Shown here one piece after another: positions 42,964 through 54,223 of a DNA stretch of 64,000 bases. Source of the stretch: Alopecurus myosuroides (Eukaryota > Streptophyta > Magnoliopsida > Poales > Poaceae); assembly GCA_028641055.1 (NCBI GenBank), contig CM054058.1, positions 238,128,187 to 238,192,186 on the forward strand, given 5' to 3'. A program made the position numbers and the translations under genes. The notes under the pieces were generated by a model. That model did not search any database. It saw nothing but the letters and a program-made list of their open reading frames with translations, and was not told the origin of the DNA. The first letter of the stretch is position 1; the number at the start of each line of letters is the position of its first letter.

Positions 42964-43640
42964 GCACAACTCATTCAATGTGAGAGACCTATCTCCCTTC
43001 CATGGAAGTCCAAGTGACGATGATGATTACGAGTCAAGTACGACTCTTTCTCAAGGGGGGGGGATGATGCATCCCAACCTATTCCACCAAGTCCCTCTAC
43101 AACACCTAATGGACCCATGATGAGAGAACACGCAAAGTCTATGCAAGAAAAGGTGACATCGCTCCTATCTCTCTATAAATTCGATGACTTGGTGAATGGT
43201 GCGCTACCTCATGCGAACATCCTATGCTTGCTCAACTACACCCCGCCAAGAGAGTTCCAAGAAGGCGCCTCGATGACCAAGATGACGGACACGAATATTT
43301 CCAAGAAGCGACGCAAGAAGAAGAAGAAGAGAAGGAAAGGAATCCTTGGAACCACCAGACGTACCGGCGAATTGCGTCGGATCGTCCAGTGCCTGCCACC
43401 TGCTAGTCTAGCCGACGACCCATGCCAGATCGTCCGGCGCCCTCCAGACCGCCGGATCCCTACCGGTACCTACCGGCACGGGTGCGGACCCTCTTGGGTT
43501 CTCCCCTCTTGCGCATGCTGGACGTACCGGCAAAACGTGCCAGACCGTTAGGCACTAGGGAGCCTAGCCCGCCAGCGCCAGGATCCAGTCCAGCTCCAGC
43601 CGCCGAACGTACCGGCGAGTGAGACGCCGAATCGTGTGGC
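42964..43640 (+). pseudogene. C-terminal tail of a Gypsy polyprotein
   Basis: 'NSFNVRDLSPFHGSPSDDDD' is read from about 42968. Further on, a frame from 43117 reads MREHAKSMQEKVTSLLSLYKF and LPHANILCLLNYTPPREF. This pattern (chromodomain-like end, acidic linker, 'mtR.rAk.lq..v.sll' and 'lp.an.lC.L.y') is the usual C-terminus of the Gypsy pol in Triticeae. The upstream pol is absent, replaced by a reversed LTR. After about 43340 the reading turns into Pro/Arg-rich 'taccgg' repeat DNA, probably 3' UTR. No function expected. Confidence 0.65.
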
Positions 43641-45525
43641 GTACCTATATGTGCGCAGAAATAGGCGCCCCCACGCCTTGTAAACTCACCTACACCCTCA
43701 TACCCTTTGGCCCCCTACTATAAATAGTACCTCCTCCTTCAGATCTAGGGTTAGAGAAGATGAAATAGAAATTTGTGAGCGTTTGCTCTTACCCCCTCGT
43801 GTGAGGCTACTTGTATGATGTGTATCTAGGACCGAATCAAGACTACTCCTATTACTTCCGTAATTTGGATCGTATCAAGCCTAGTCCGAATTTGCCGTCC
43901 TTTCCCCCCGGGATTATGATTGGTGTTCTCCCAATCTTTCTCGACTGACCCTTGAGAATATATTGGTGCAGTGGACCAGCCACAGGGTTGAATTGGTTCT
44001 ATTTAAGGCGACTTCGAGTTGGTTGGTTTTCAGAGGCGGTTGTGGATTTAGTTGCCGGCAATCGAATCCTCTAGTTCGCACTAGTTATCCGGTTACTTGT
44101 TCTTGGTGTTCTTACTTTTCTCTCTTGGGTCTTCCATGAGATTCGGCCACTCCTTTGATTTAGTCCACACCAAATTATCTAATTACTATACACTCACATG
44201 CCTTCATATAGAGGGCTACTCACACATGGTAGATAAACAAATGGCCACAGCGATCAACAAGGCAATGGTGGTGAGAGAGGTTCCACCGAAGGCGATTTCG
44301 TCTTGCGCAACCCATATGTTTTTCTTCTCTGTTCAATAACACCGCCCTATGTGTGATAAACTTTTTGTTAGAGTATAAAAAGTGGGTTTTGGATCAAAAC
44401 GAACAAGTGGCCACAAGAATCAACAACAATGGATGCCAGATGGGTAATATAGCCCTTAGGACGCGGCTACCACCCCCTAGTTCGTGTCGTTAGGTCTACT
44501 TGTCCTCTGGATGGTCTCCAGGGTTCTTGTGTTGGTGTTAGGTAACACATAGCGTAAAAAAAATCTGACGCATAACCAAGATTATATGCGAGAGGGAAAT
44601 GCAACGGATCATGTCCTCGTAGATCGAACTATCAAAAGTTGGCGATGACGAGGTTGATGAAGACAGAGTCGATCCCCATAACTAGACTTGTATAGTCGCG
44701 AGGAGATGTATTATCCCACATACAAGTAGAACACAGTGTAAGAGGGCTTCTGTTGTCCGGTTATATCAGGGTCTGCTTTGTAAGAGAGCTACCTCTCTAC
44801 CTTGTGTCGTTTGACTTTATTTATGAAGCGGGGTGAAAGCATGTTTTCGTCGACGAGTACAACACGGTGCAAAACGTCGACAGGTATCACGTTTGAAACA
44901 ATTGTTGATAGATTCGTGGGCCATGGCATCATGTTTGTTAGGCAGAAAAGACTGGTTCTACTGAGATTTGGTAATGTGACATCGAGAACTATGTTTTCAG
45001 CTAACAATTAATAACTGTATCTGTATTTGAGGGGGAAGATTTTCATGGCCGGGTGGCGAGTGTAAACAGAGCACGGATGTTGAGTACTAGTTCTAGCTTG
45101 CGTTATCGCAATAGTCCCCTAGCTAATTAATGCTGTACGCTATGCTAATAATCATGTGTCGACGAGAAAAAAGAAGTCATAGCTCCAACTAACCAACTTT
45201 TCCCTCCGTCTTCTTTCCATCCTGTAGGGTGTAGGCTGTAGCATTGGGCCCTTCACTGGTTCTCCTCTCCGTCTCTGCCTCGTCGCTGTTGCACCTGCAG
45301 TATAGACGTTGCTTCTCTTCCTTGCTCCCGCGCGCACGCACCCAACTATTTTTAATCCTACCAGCTCCCGTTACCGGGATGTATCTTGAGCTCCAATCCA
45401 CTGCAGCGCAAGCACACACATACTCCTAGTACTGCTCCGCTAGCTTGCTTGAGGCCTACTTGATTGTGTCTCCATCGTCCTCCTCCCCTCCCCTCCTACG
45501 TGCGCAGTTCTTGGCACGCTTCCCC
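43641..45525. other. Retrotransposon UTR/LTR-like debris and MYB upstream DNA
   Basis: A TATA box and leader-like stretch ('ctactataaatagtacctcc', 'agatctagggttagagaaga') lies at about 43715-43765, typical of an LTR promoter region, followed by AT-rich unassigned DNA. From roughly 45010 the composition changes to low-copy DNA upstream of the MYB gene, with 'ccaactaaccaactttt' near 45185, an AC-element-like motif. No other gene is recognised. Confidence 0.45.
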
Positions 45526-45532
45526 ATATATA
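45526..45532 (+). promoter_or_regulatory. TATA box of the MYB gene
   Basis: ATATATA in 'tccccatatataccccggcc', about 128 bp before the ATG at 45660. This leaves room for a transcription start near 45560 and a leader of roughly 100 bases. Confidence 0.55.
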
Positions 45533-45659
45533 CCCCGGCCAGCCTCCACGACCGGGATAGATAGATACACAGGCAACGAACTAACTACCACGCACACACT
45601 GAGGAGGTAGCTCGATCGTGATCGAGCTGTTCCTTCAGCCGAGCGTGCCGGGCGGGCAA

Positions 45660-46729
45660 ATGGGACGGCACGCGGGCACCGGCGGCGGCAGCCCAGCAGA
45701 AGCTGCGCAAGGGGCTGTGGTCTCCCGAGGAGGACGAGAAGCTCTACAACCACATCATCCGTTACGGCGTCGGGTGCTGGAGCTCTGTGCCCAAGCTCGC
45801 CGGTACGCACAAACTAAACTAGACCTTTTAATTCCAACTCTTCTGTCTGCTCTTCAGTGTCGTGAACGTGTGATCGGTTCTCACCGTCGTTCGCGCCGAA
45901 TTCAGGTCTGCAGAGGTGCGGCAAGAGCTGCCGGCTGCGGTGGATCAACTACCTGCGCCCCGACCTGAAGCGGGGCAGCTTCTCGCAGCAGGAGGAAGAC
46001 GCCATCGTCGGCCTGCATGAGATCCTAGGGAACAGGTACTACATTCATTCATGATGCCTGCTTTGGAGTTTTTACTACTCCACATTTTCGCGGCGCGAAA
46101 TTGGTTTATCGTCGAGTCGACAGGTGGCCTGATCAGCCGAAATCAATGCAGGTGGTCGCAGATTGCATCTCACTTGCCGGGCCGGACGGACAACGAGATC
46201 AAGAACTTCTGGAACAGCTGCCTCAAGAAGAAGCTGCGGCAGCGCGGCATCGACCCCAGCACCCACAAACCCATCTCCGGCACGGCCGACGCGGAATTGG
46301 ACCGTGCGTCCAAAGACCCGAAGCCACAGGCCCGCCGCCACCGACTGTTTCGCTCTGAAGCAGCAGCAGCAGCAGCAGGTGTTCGACCCGTTCCCGGTGG
46401 CCGACACCTTCGGCGGCGGCTTCGTGGGATTGTACGACCACCTTGGCGGCAAGGACGCGCCCGGGTTCGTGGACTACAGCAGCGTGCTGGACGTGTCGGA
46501 GAACCTGGGCTACGGCGAGAGCTCCAGCAACAGCAGCAACTGGAACTGCCAGCCGGAGGCCAACAATGTGGTGGAGGGCGAGGCGCTGCATTGGGCCTCC
46601 GAGAGCAAGGTGGAGCCTTTCGTCGGCTACGACGCCGGCGAGGAGGGGGCGCTGGAGCACAAGTTCGAGCTGCCCAGCTGCGACGGCCAGCAAGAGGCGC
46701 ATTTTGACTTCAACCTCGAGTACTTCTGA
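45660..46729 (+). CDS. R2R3-MYB transcription factor gene, three exons, frame broken twice here
   Basis: Exon 1 45660-45802, exon 2 45906-46035 and exon 3 46152-46729, all with GT-AG borders at the conserved MYB positions (after LAG and inside GNRW). Exons 1-2 encode R2: [30 protein letters not shown] and [20 protein letters not shown]. Exons 2-3 encode R3: [20 protein letters not shown] and [20 protein letters not shown]. Then come [20 protein letters not shown], a polyglutamine run and an end FDFNLEYF. The DNA-binding helices are complete; [14 protein letters not shown] resembles the MYB61/50/55/86 group of nuclear regulators. Odd: the ATG ([13 protein letters not shown]) is in frame 0 while R2 is in frame 1, which has no ATG after its upstream stop. 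A second shift to frame 2 lies at about 46300-46345. This is a recent pseudogene or there are two base errors in GC-rich repeats. Confidence 0.85.
46360..46379 (+). repeat. CAG triplet repeat in MYB exon 3
   Basis: Consecutive cag codons give a polyglutamine run in the C-terminal frame (or polyalanine in the upstream frame). It lies just downstream of the second frame change, a spot prone to real indels and to sequencing error. Confidence 0.85.
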
Positions 46730-48144
46730 GGCCCCCTACTGCATATTTAGCCATTGCCGTCGTATATACAGTATAATTTTTACACACGGGGCGCGAGGGA
46801 CCAAATGTGGGAGATTAGAGACTGTACTTTGTTAATTTTCTCTAGTCCCTACTCCTTTAACACACTGTTATCTTTTTGGTGTTTTTTCTATGTCTAAAAT
46901 AAAAAGGTATAGAAATATGAAAACCGTGTAGTAGTTTATTATACATACAATACATATGAGATTCCACTTATTTACTCTTTTGCATGGTAAGAAGAAGTCT
47001 CGATCTTACTCTTTTGCTCAGCAAGTCGCTACCGCTTGGAACATTGCTGTGCTGTGTTTTTCTCCCCTGAAAAGAAACTATCATTGGTTCTTACCAATTG
47101 CTCTGGCAGGTCGCCATCCTGTTATAGCTTTTTCTTGATTTGTGTCTCACGAAAGCAGTGAGAAAGAAAGATGCTGCTCGGAAATTAGAGCAGCTGCCAT
47201 GCGGCCATGCGGGTCAATTTCAGTGATTTGTTTGGGAACAGCAACGCTTGCACCCCGATTTCTTGAGATTATTAAATGCTGCTGTTAGCTTCTAATCCAA
47301 TTTTTCTCGAGAGGTCCCTTTTGCGAAAAGGTACTTACGTGAAATTGCTCCCATGACACTGAATAATCTAGGGGTGTTGGTAGAGAGGGGAAACAGAGAG
47401 ACGAGTAGTGGAACTAAAGAAAGACGCTAACCACCTTGCTGCCCATTTGAGATTCCTCTCTACGTTGTTTAGTTAATTCTGTACCGACAGTTTTAAAGCG
47501 GGCCGTAATTTACATGGGACGAGATGTGAGAGTCTCGTCAGGTTTGTCGTGGCGCGCAGAGCTACGATATGATATCTTGCCTGACGCCACGACTATGATG
47601 GCTGCAATGGACATCGTGTTTCAAATCCAATCTGATTCAATCAGAGCCCCAAAAGCTGTCAAAAACGAGAGGCCATCGACACTGCCGTGGCCGAAACAGG
47701 ATCGAGGGATTACGTACGAATGAATGATGGCATGGAACACCATGCACTGCACCAACTAAGCTGCTTGGCACGTTAGTTTGGGCTGTCATCGTATAAAAGC
47801 AGACCACCAAACACCTGATCTGACATTCCGATCGTGTCTGTCATGCACTGGGATGATGAGCAGCCGGTGGACCAGGCAGAGCATTATAGACTGATAGAGA
47901 GAGCGCGAGAGACCACGGTATCTTTTGTCCCAAACTATCAGCTCCAGTCCCCTTAAGGGCCTCTTTGGATTGAAGTATTTTCAGACGAATTTTGGAGTAT
48001 TCCTACCCCTTCTCGAGAACGTCATTCACACTGGCGTTTTTCAAGATGTAGTCACGTCATTCAGTTTGACTTATGTATGACTACGAAATACAAAAACAGA
48101 CAAGTCGTTTGAAATAAAGCTACTATTTGATATGACATTTTACA
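46730..48144. other. MYB 3' flank and intergenic DNA
   Basis: Probably the MYB 3' UTR up to roughly 46900 ('aaaataaaaagg' near 46896 is a possible polyadenylation region), then low-copy DNA without recognisable genes or complete transposon ends. A short piece near 47955-48060 ('gggcctctttggattgaag') looks like a truncated MITE, but no second terminus was found. Confidence 0.45.
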
Positions 48145-48803
48145 ATTTCAGAGCCAGAAATGCGCCAACAGCGTATAGCATATTACGAGATTGTCAAAGC
48201 CTATGGAGAATCTGAGAGGCTGTGGGATTGGAAAACGCCATATCACATGGCTTATTTCAAATGACTTAGTTAAGCTAGGGGTTCTGCACTGTCTGAATGA
48301 CTTCATCCTTGGACGGATTGATGTCTCTCGTCTTAATTTTGGGGTCCTCGCGCTGATTCCTAAGCTCCAGGGGGCCGACAGAATCTCCCAATTTCGCCCC
48401 ATTGCCCTCATCAATGTGATCTTCAAGATTATTTCGAAGGAGCATGCAATCAAGATTGACCCAATTGCTCATAGGGTCATCAGTCAGAACCAGCCGGCTT
48501 TCATTAAGGGACGCTCCATTTTGCATGGAGCACTTGGCCTTCAAGAGATTGTACATGAATTGAAGTCGAAGAAATTGGGAGGGATTTTGCTTAAGCTCGA
48601 CTTCGAGAACGCATATGATATAGTTAACTAGGACTTCTTGGTTAAAGTTCTGCGCCGCGAAGGTTTCGAGGCCGGAGTGGTTCATAGGATCTTTCAGCTG
48701 GTCTCGGGGGGCCAGTATGCGATCACAATTAATGGTGTGGTTGGCCCGTATTTCCACAAGAAAGGGGTGAGGCAAGGGGACCCGCTCTCTCCGCTCATTT
48801 TTT
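48145..48803 (+). pseudogene. LINE reverse transcriptase fragment
   Basis: Encodes the middle of a LINE RT: LNFGVLALIPKLQGADRISQ, FRPIALINVIFKIISKEHAI, QNQPAFIKGRSILHG, ILLKLDFENAYDIVN and, after an in-frame TAG at about 48629, GVVGPYFHKKGVRQGDPLSP. The sequence breaks off at LIFF near 48800, before the YADD active site. The start (about 48145-48190) already reads as coupled LINE sequence but out of frame. Truncated at both ends and interrupted by a stop; different in sequence from the LINE at 7950-15501. Confidence 0.85.
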
Positions 48804-49140
48804 TTACTTTATCGCGTACAGGCTCTCCGCGACCCTAACATCGTCCTCGGGATACTCCTCATCGGACATCACGCTGACGCCGGATCCGGAGACGCATACA
48901 CATGTGCCGTCGTCGGGGTCGAAGCTACAGCCCGAGCTGTCATCGCCCGAGTCGGAATCCTCGCCGGCGGTGCGGGCATCCTCGATCTGGATGGCTGTCT
49001 CAAACTGCTCCCACACGAGGCGATTGTTCTGGAGGAGCTGGCCCATGAAGAGTCGGTCCGTGGGCAGTGCCTTGAGCTATGCCTTGACCGTGGGTGGCGC
49101 TATCCAACTCGAATATGTCGAAACGCGCCTGAGGCTCCAG
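48804..49140 (-). pseudogene. Unrecognised acidic minus-strand ORF fragment
   Basis: 49046-48804 encodes about 80 residues: MGQLLQNNRLVWEQFETAIQ followed by an Asp/Glu/Ser-rich stretch (EDSDSGDDSSGCSFDPDDGT). The same frame continues upstream (LKALPTDRLF) to a stop near 49077, beyond which 'WSLRRVSTYSSWIAPPTVKA' may be its continuation. Codon-like GC bias contrasts with the AT-rich DNA to the right. It may be part of a transposon ORF or captured gene exon; I do not recognise the family. It abuts the truncated LINE directly. Confidence 0.35.
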
Positions 49141-49694
49141 CCTTGAACTGCACCTGCGCCTCCGCATGCGCTCTGTTGCACCACCTCACAATAGTACTCC
49201 GTCATCTGGTACAGGGTCGGGTATGAGGTTCGAAGGAAGCGAGTTGTACTCCTAGTGCCAGAGCGATGGATAAGAAGAGATGGGACAACTAAATCTATGT
49301 AATGTCCCAGTGTTTTGGAGGTTATAAGGATCAAAATATAATATGTGCATTTGCAAAGCATGCATCTAAAAATACGGGAAATTTTGGCGAGAAAGTTTAA
49401 ACGAAGCAAAGTGACCAATGTTTCTCTCGACATGATGAAATAGGTCTAGATCATCTGGTCAAAAGTATATTTGGAGTGATCTTTATAACAAGTATCTCAC
49501 AAACCAAATCATTTGATTAAGCAAACAACAATTGGTTATGACCAGCACTAACTTTCCACAACATCAACCACAAGTTTATAAGTGACTTGAGAGGATTCAT
49601 CTAGGTATTTTAGAACTCGAAGAGGGTGGGTATCCAAATCACATAGTTGATGATCTTACTTCCGCAAGTAGTCATGCATGATTGAACGATCTCA
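49141..49694. other. Unassigned AT-rich DNA left of the Helitron
   Basis: No gene or terminal repeat recognised. It probably continues on the far side of the Helitron at 51959. Confidence 0.4.
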
Positions 49695-51200
49695 TCTTTA
49701 TTTACCTACTAATAAAAGCGTTAAGGCTTCTTGCAAAATTTTCGTCCGTCTTATTACTACCCCTGTTTTCCGCCCTAATAACATCAGATGCCACCGCTTT
49801 ATAAATTAAAAAAGAAAACGTTTCGCGTTCTTACACGGCCATTGTTCTCTTCTCGTATGTCCAGCGCGATGCAGGGAAAAAAAGCAACGCGATGCCCACG
49901 GAAAAAAAAAAAGCACCGCCGCCTCTGCTTCCCTCCTCACCGCCCCATGGGAGGCCACCGCGCTGCCCTTCACCCAGTGAGTCCGGCGCCGCCTCGAACC
50001 ATGCGTCATCCCTCAGTCCACAAGACTCCCGCCCCGGCATCTGCAGGCGAGGAAGAGGAGCTCGTCATCGAGCCGCAGCTCCGGAGTAGCCTTCACAGCC
50101 ATAGCAGCCAGCACGGAGGTAGAGGAGATTCCATCGTCGGGTCGCTCCTTCTCGATTCGCCCCCATCTAGAAGATCGCCGCTAACATCGGCAAGGCAGAG
50201 GAAAAGATGGAGGGAAGGCGAGTAAAGGAGGAGGAGCTGTGTTCGGGTGCAAAGTAGCGGAGGAGATTCAGCCCCGGGTAAGGGGATGAGTTCGTCGGGG
50301 CTGGCTGAGGGGAAGGGAGTTCGGGCTGGTTGTGAGAGATAGAGAAATTGAGGAGGGACATGGACTGAGAGTGCGGGGCTTTCAGAGACGGAGAGGTGAC
50401 CACGAGCGCCTCCGCCGCTGTGTGCGCGTTTTGCTGCTGCTGCTGCTGATTGCATATGTTGTTCTAGCTATTCTGCTTTGTTTGCGTGCTTCAAGATTCT
50501 ACAAGATTTTGATTGCGTGAGATGTGTGTCCAGCTAACTTGATGCGTGTATGATCTGATGTTGATTGTGAGATATTGAATTATCTTCAACCTGCCGCAGT
50601 GTTAATCCACAGGAACTCCCCTGGTCGTGCTGTGTCAACCAAGCTAACAACCTGCTAATGGAGCACCTCAAGAATCTGCTCAGCTACGTGTGTGTGCACG
50701 CGTGAATCTGTTAAGCTTGGGTTTTCTCTTGGTCTGTAGCTTCGACTGCAGCACCTCAACAAGTGGCGAGATGGATGCGTAGAGTAGGCAAGAAGATGTA
50801 GGCGGTCCGAGCTGATACTTCAGCTTATGTGCACCTGTGATTGGACTTGCCGAACTGCAGCTGCTGAACATCTGTGCGTGTGTTGTTTCTTGCATCTTCT
50901 TTTTTGTTTGTGTTGTGTACAGAACTTCCGGCTGCTTCGAAGCTGTTTCTGAACTGATGCCCAGCTCTGAGACTTCATGCTCTACACACGTAGTGTTTGT
51001 GTAAATGTTAACGTGGATATGTAAGTACAATGTCTATCTGGTCTCTTGTTACGTGCCTATGAAATTTTACTTGTTCTCCCCTGCACCATCTCTCTTTGAT
51101 TTAGGCCTGATTCGTGGTGGTGAATATTTGTCCTCAAATATCACCGACTTGCTTATTTATTTGTGGTACAGTGTTGTCTACAAATATCAAAAAAGTATTA

Positions 51201-51293
51201 CTCCCTCCTATCCGTATAAAGTGTTAGAAGAAATCATCATCTCACGTACATGTCATATATGGACCTAGCGACACTTTTTCTAGACCGGGGGAG
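51201..51293. mobile_element. Stowaway-like MITE remnant, 93 bp
   Basis: CTCCCTCCTATCCGTATAAAGTG on the left and CTCCCCCGGTCTAG...AAGTG on the right (read inward), flanked by TA on both sides (51199-51200 and 51294-51295). The inverted repeats are imperfect and the interior partly deleted compared with a normal Stowaway. Inserted inside the Helitron. Confidence 0.75.
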
Positions 51294-51666
51294 TACAATC
51301 TGTAGTTCTAGCGGATAACAGGGTATACTATTCTTTCATCATGTGTCGTTTCAGGTTTGCATAAGGGTGTGTGGTGACCACAGCTAAGTGCGGCGCATCG
51401 GCCGGATTAGAATCACATATATGTCTCACCCCGTGGTGGAAAGTTCCGGCAATATTTACATCACAAGACGTGGTGGCAGCCGCAAGAATGATTTGGATGG
51501 TAGAAATCGAAACCTAAATTCTATTTGCTTCAATCCTCTTGTGTGGCTCATTTATGTTTGCAACTTCCAAATGGCTTGAATTTAGCAATTGTAGCTTTAG
51601 ATATGAACTCTAGCTCAATTTTGTTTTCATATAGACTTAAATTACGATGAGCTATATTCTCCGCAA

Positions 51667-51937
51667 ATGGTAACCTAAAGAAGATTCAACTCGGAGATTC
51701 ATTCCCGTCCTTGGGTCATCTAGGTCTTACCTATTGCTAAGAATTCGTGGGAATTTTCCATGTATGGGTGCGCATGCGTGGGGGATATTTTTCCTCCCGT
51801 TGCAACGCACGGGCATATTTGCTATGGTAACCTAAAGAAGATTCAACTCGGAGATTCATTCCCGTCCTTGGGTCATCTAGGTCTTACCTATTGCTAAGAA
51901 TTCGTGAGAATTTTCCATGTATGGGTGCGCATGCGTG
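51667..51937. repeat. 114-bp direct duplication at the Helitron 3' end
   Basis: 51667-51780 and 51824-51937 are identical except for one base (gtggg/gtgag). Each is followed by 'acgcacgggcatatttgcta' (51804-51823 and 51938-51957), but the 23 bases 51781-51803, containing one half of the hairpin, are present only after the first copy. Confidence 0.95.
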
Positions 51938-51958
51938 ACGCACGGGCATATTTGCTAG

Positions 51959-53032
51959 TCCACCCTAAAGGAAGTATCTAAATGAGGAAACAGATCTTCT
52001 TAAACCCGTACTAAACCCTGACCACTACCTATGATCTTCCCAAACCCCTATGTCTGCACTCCTGCATGACCAAGGTACAAAAGAAGCAACACAGAAGGGA
52101 ACCAAGATAAGAAGAAATCAAGTGATGTGGTGAAATCCTAGTGTTTGGTGTTATACAAGAATAATTTGATTACATGTACTGATAAATCTTGCAAGAAGAT
52201 TATTTCTGAGGGCATTAAACATTTGAGTTTCATTAGGTTAAATTATACGAGAACAAATTGCTAATTGATTCTAAGGCCTGGAGTAATCAGTGATTCGTCG
52301 ACTTTCTGACTTAGGGTTTAGAGTCGAAGAGGGAAGGTGAAAGGAATTACGACACAACCTCTAGGTGTTATTTTATCCGAGGGATTCAATTCAAAACTTG
52401 AAACAAAAGAATGTTTGGAGTTGGAATTTGAGTTCAACTTGAATGATTGGATAATTGGAACAATTAGTTATTAATTAATTTTGAAACATTTCATAATTAA
52501 ATCTTTATTCAATTCAATTTAATTAAGAGAATCAATAAAAGAAGAACAATAAGTTTTATTGATAATCAAACAATATTACAAAGTCATTACATAATACAAA
52601 TGGAAAATTACATATTCTATTACAAGTGGACATTTAAAAAATAAAGTTCCTAAACTATTTCTTACAAATCTTCAAGTCTCCAAATGATCCTCTGCTGATC
52701 CTGCGAAACAAACATGAATAAAAGTGGAATTGGTTAGTGTTATACTCTCATCCTGGCAATGAATTGCACTGCTAATTGCATCATTGATGTTAGGCTTAAA
52801 ACCAAGTTGAGTATATGTTTGGATCATTGTTAAGCCTCAGTACAACCTCATTGGCCAAGTCAGCAAGTAATACAACCGGCAGTAAAAAAGAATGAGAATC
52901 ACAGGGATAGGACCAAAGTAACCGAGTCCATGCTTCCTGGTCAATAGATCTGGGGCGCACACAAGCACAGAGGTGACACAACACAACACAAGAATGTGAT
53001 GTCACCACCACACACAGGATAGTAAAGGGAAG
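51959..53032. other. Unassigned DNA between the Helitron and the second Gypsy element
   Basis: AT-rich, with no gene or complete element recognised. About 52550-52700 has a composition and phrases ('ttacaaatcttcaagtctcc') like retrotransposon UTR. The pentamer GGAAG (53028-53032) precedes the Gypsy LTR and would be its target duplication; the partner is outside the window. Confidence 0.4.
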
Positions 53033-54093
53033 TGTTGACACACGAACACGTCACGTGTACCCTCAGCGTCGAGCGCGATACGCAAGACATGTCGTCGAAG
53101 GAGGCTCGCCGGAAGCGCGATACGCAGGACAATTTGGCGAGCACTGTTGAAGACCCGAAACCCCGCGCGGCCGGGAGGGACCCCGTCTGGACGCACGGCG
53201 GTGATGGGCTACCCTAGGTCGGTTCGCCCTTCCCAAGGCTTTCGTAGATCGAACCTCTCCTGTACGAAGAACGCGGATGAACGAAGAAGAAGATAACTAG
53301 GGTTAGGGATGAAGTATGTAGATGAGTTTTTGCGATTGTGTGCTGTTCTTTAATCGGTTGTCACCCCTCATGTATATAAGAGGCGGCTGGACTTCCCGTG
53401 CAAGTAAAAGGCTTGGATTCACATCCAAAAGCCATAATTTGCATCCAATTCGGATGTTTGACTCGAACCTTCCAAAACTGTTCGGTCTAAAAACTGGCTG
53501 CACCTTGCGGGTCATTTTCGAGTCAGTAAACAAGCTCAAATAGAAAGAAGACAAAGTTGTTCATCTCAATAATACGAAGAACTTTGATGTTTTATGATTT
53601 TTCATCTGACATCATCTTGAAGGCCTAATTGTATCTGCACTAAACGTGTTTGAATCGAATCCGAATCTATCAGTTCTGACCCGTCCGTATTTTGCAGATT
53701 CGAGGTAGCAAACGACCTCAGATCAAAATCTCGTAGAAGACAAAGTTGTTCGTCTAAACAAAAGAACTTTAATTCAATGAGTTTTTCAATTTGACCTCAC
53801 CTTGATGCTTCAAAATCAGGTGGAAAAAGTTCGACGCAATCTGAAGGTTTTCAACTCGTTTCACCAATGCTCCCGCCAAAGTGCAGAGTATGCCTATGGT
53901 TTGGCGGATTTGCTCGCATAATGAGATGATTTACAATATTTTGGCTCTAGAAGTTGCATATGACCTCGGATCGAGATGATCAAAAAATCAAAGTTGTTTG
54001 TTTCGACGAGACGCGGAACTTTCATTCACATTATTTTTTCATTTGGGCTCATCTTGTTGCCTTCCTTTTGTGAGCTAAAAACGAGTGTCAACA
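53033..54093 (-). repeat. 3' LTR of the second Tat-type element (1061 bp)
   Basis: Ends TGTTGACAC...GTGTCAACA form a perfect 9-bp inverted repeat. The first 258 bp (plus-strand left) match 61842-62100. A minus-strand TATA-like word lies at about 53380-53371. Just inside the LTR, 54094-54111 is a minus-strand purine tract (AAAAAACAGGGGGGCATG), the likely polypurine tract. Confidence 0.92.
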
Positions 54094-54223
54094 CATGCCC
54101 CCCTGTTTTTTGGCAAAGCTTGCATGCCAAAAAAAACTTGCACTAATTTTGTTCTAAGGACGATGTCAACACTCCATCGGCCACATGTTCTTAGGGAGAT
54201 AATAATATATCGGCCATATGTTC

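Larger units (their letters stand above)
49695..51958 (+). mobile_element. Helitron-like element, about 2.26 kb
   Basis: The 3' end reads 'acgcacgggcatatttgctag', that is CTAG (CTRR type) at 51955-51958 followed by T. The hairpin-forming 'cccgttgcaacgcacggg' typical of grass Helitron-like 3' ends occurs at 51796-51813, in the first of two duplicated termini. The 5' end is placed at TC (49695) after an A because 'ctactaataaaagc' just inside is a common start in this class; this boundary is tentative. No Rep/helicase gene, so non-autonomous. It contains a GC-rich stretch (about 49850-50400) that could be captured exon or leader DNA. Confidence 0.65.

Noticed and set aside
46075..46702. Long minus-strand ORFs opposite MYB exon 3
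   Set aside because: They are shadows of GC-rich coding sequence; the sense strand has conserved MYB motifs and splice sites.
47514..47723. Small ORF (69 codons) downstream of the MYB gene
   Set aside because: No motif, no promoter or splice context and no resemblance to a known family.
49788..50225. ORF of 145 codons inside the Helitron as a host gene
   Set aside because: Basic, Pro/Arg-rich, without domains, splice support or a downstream continuation; at best a captured leader or exon.
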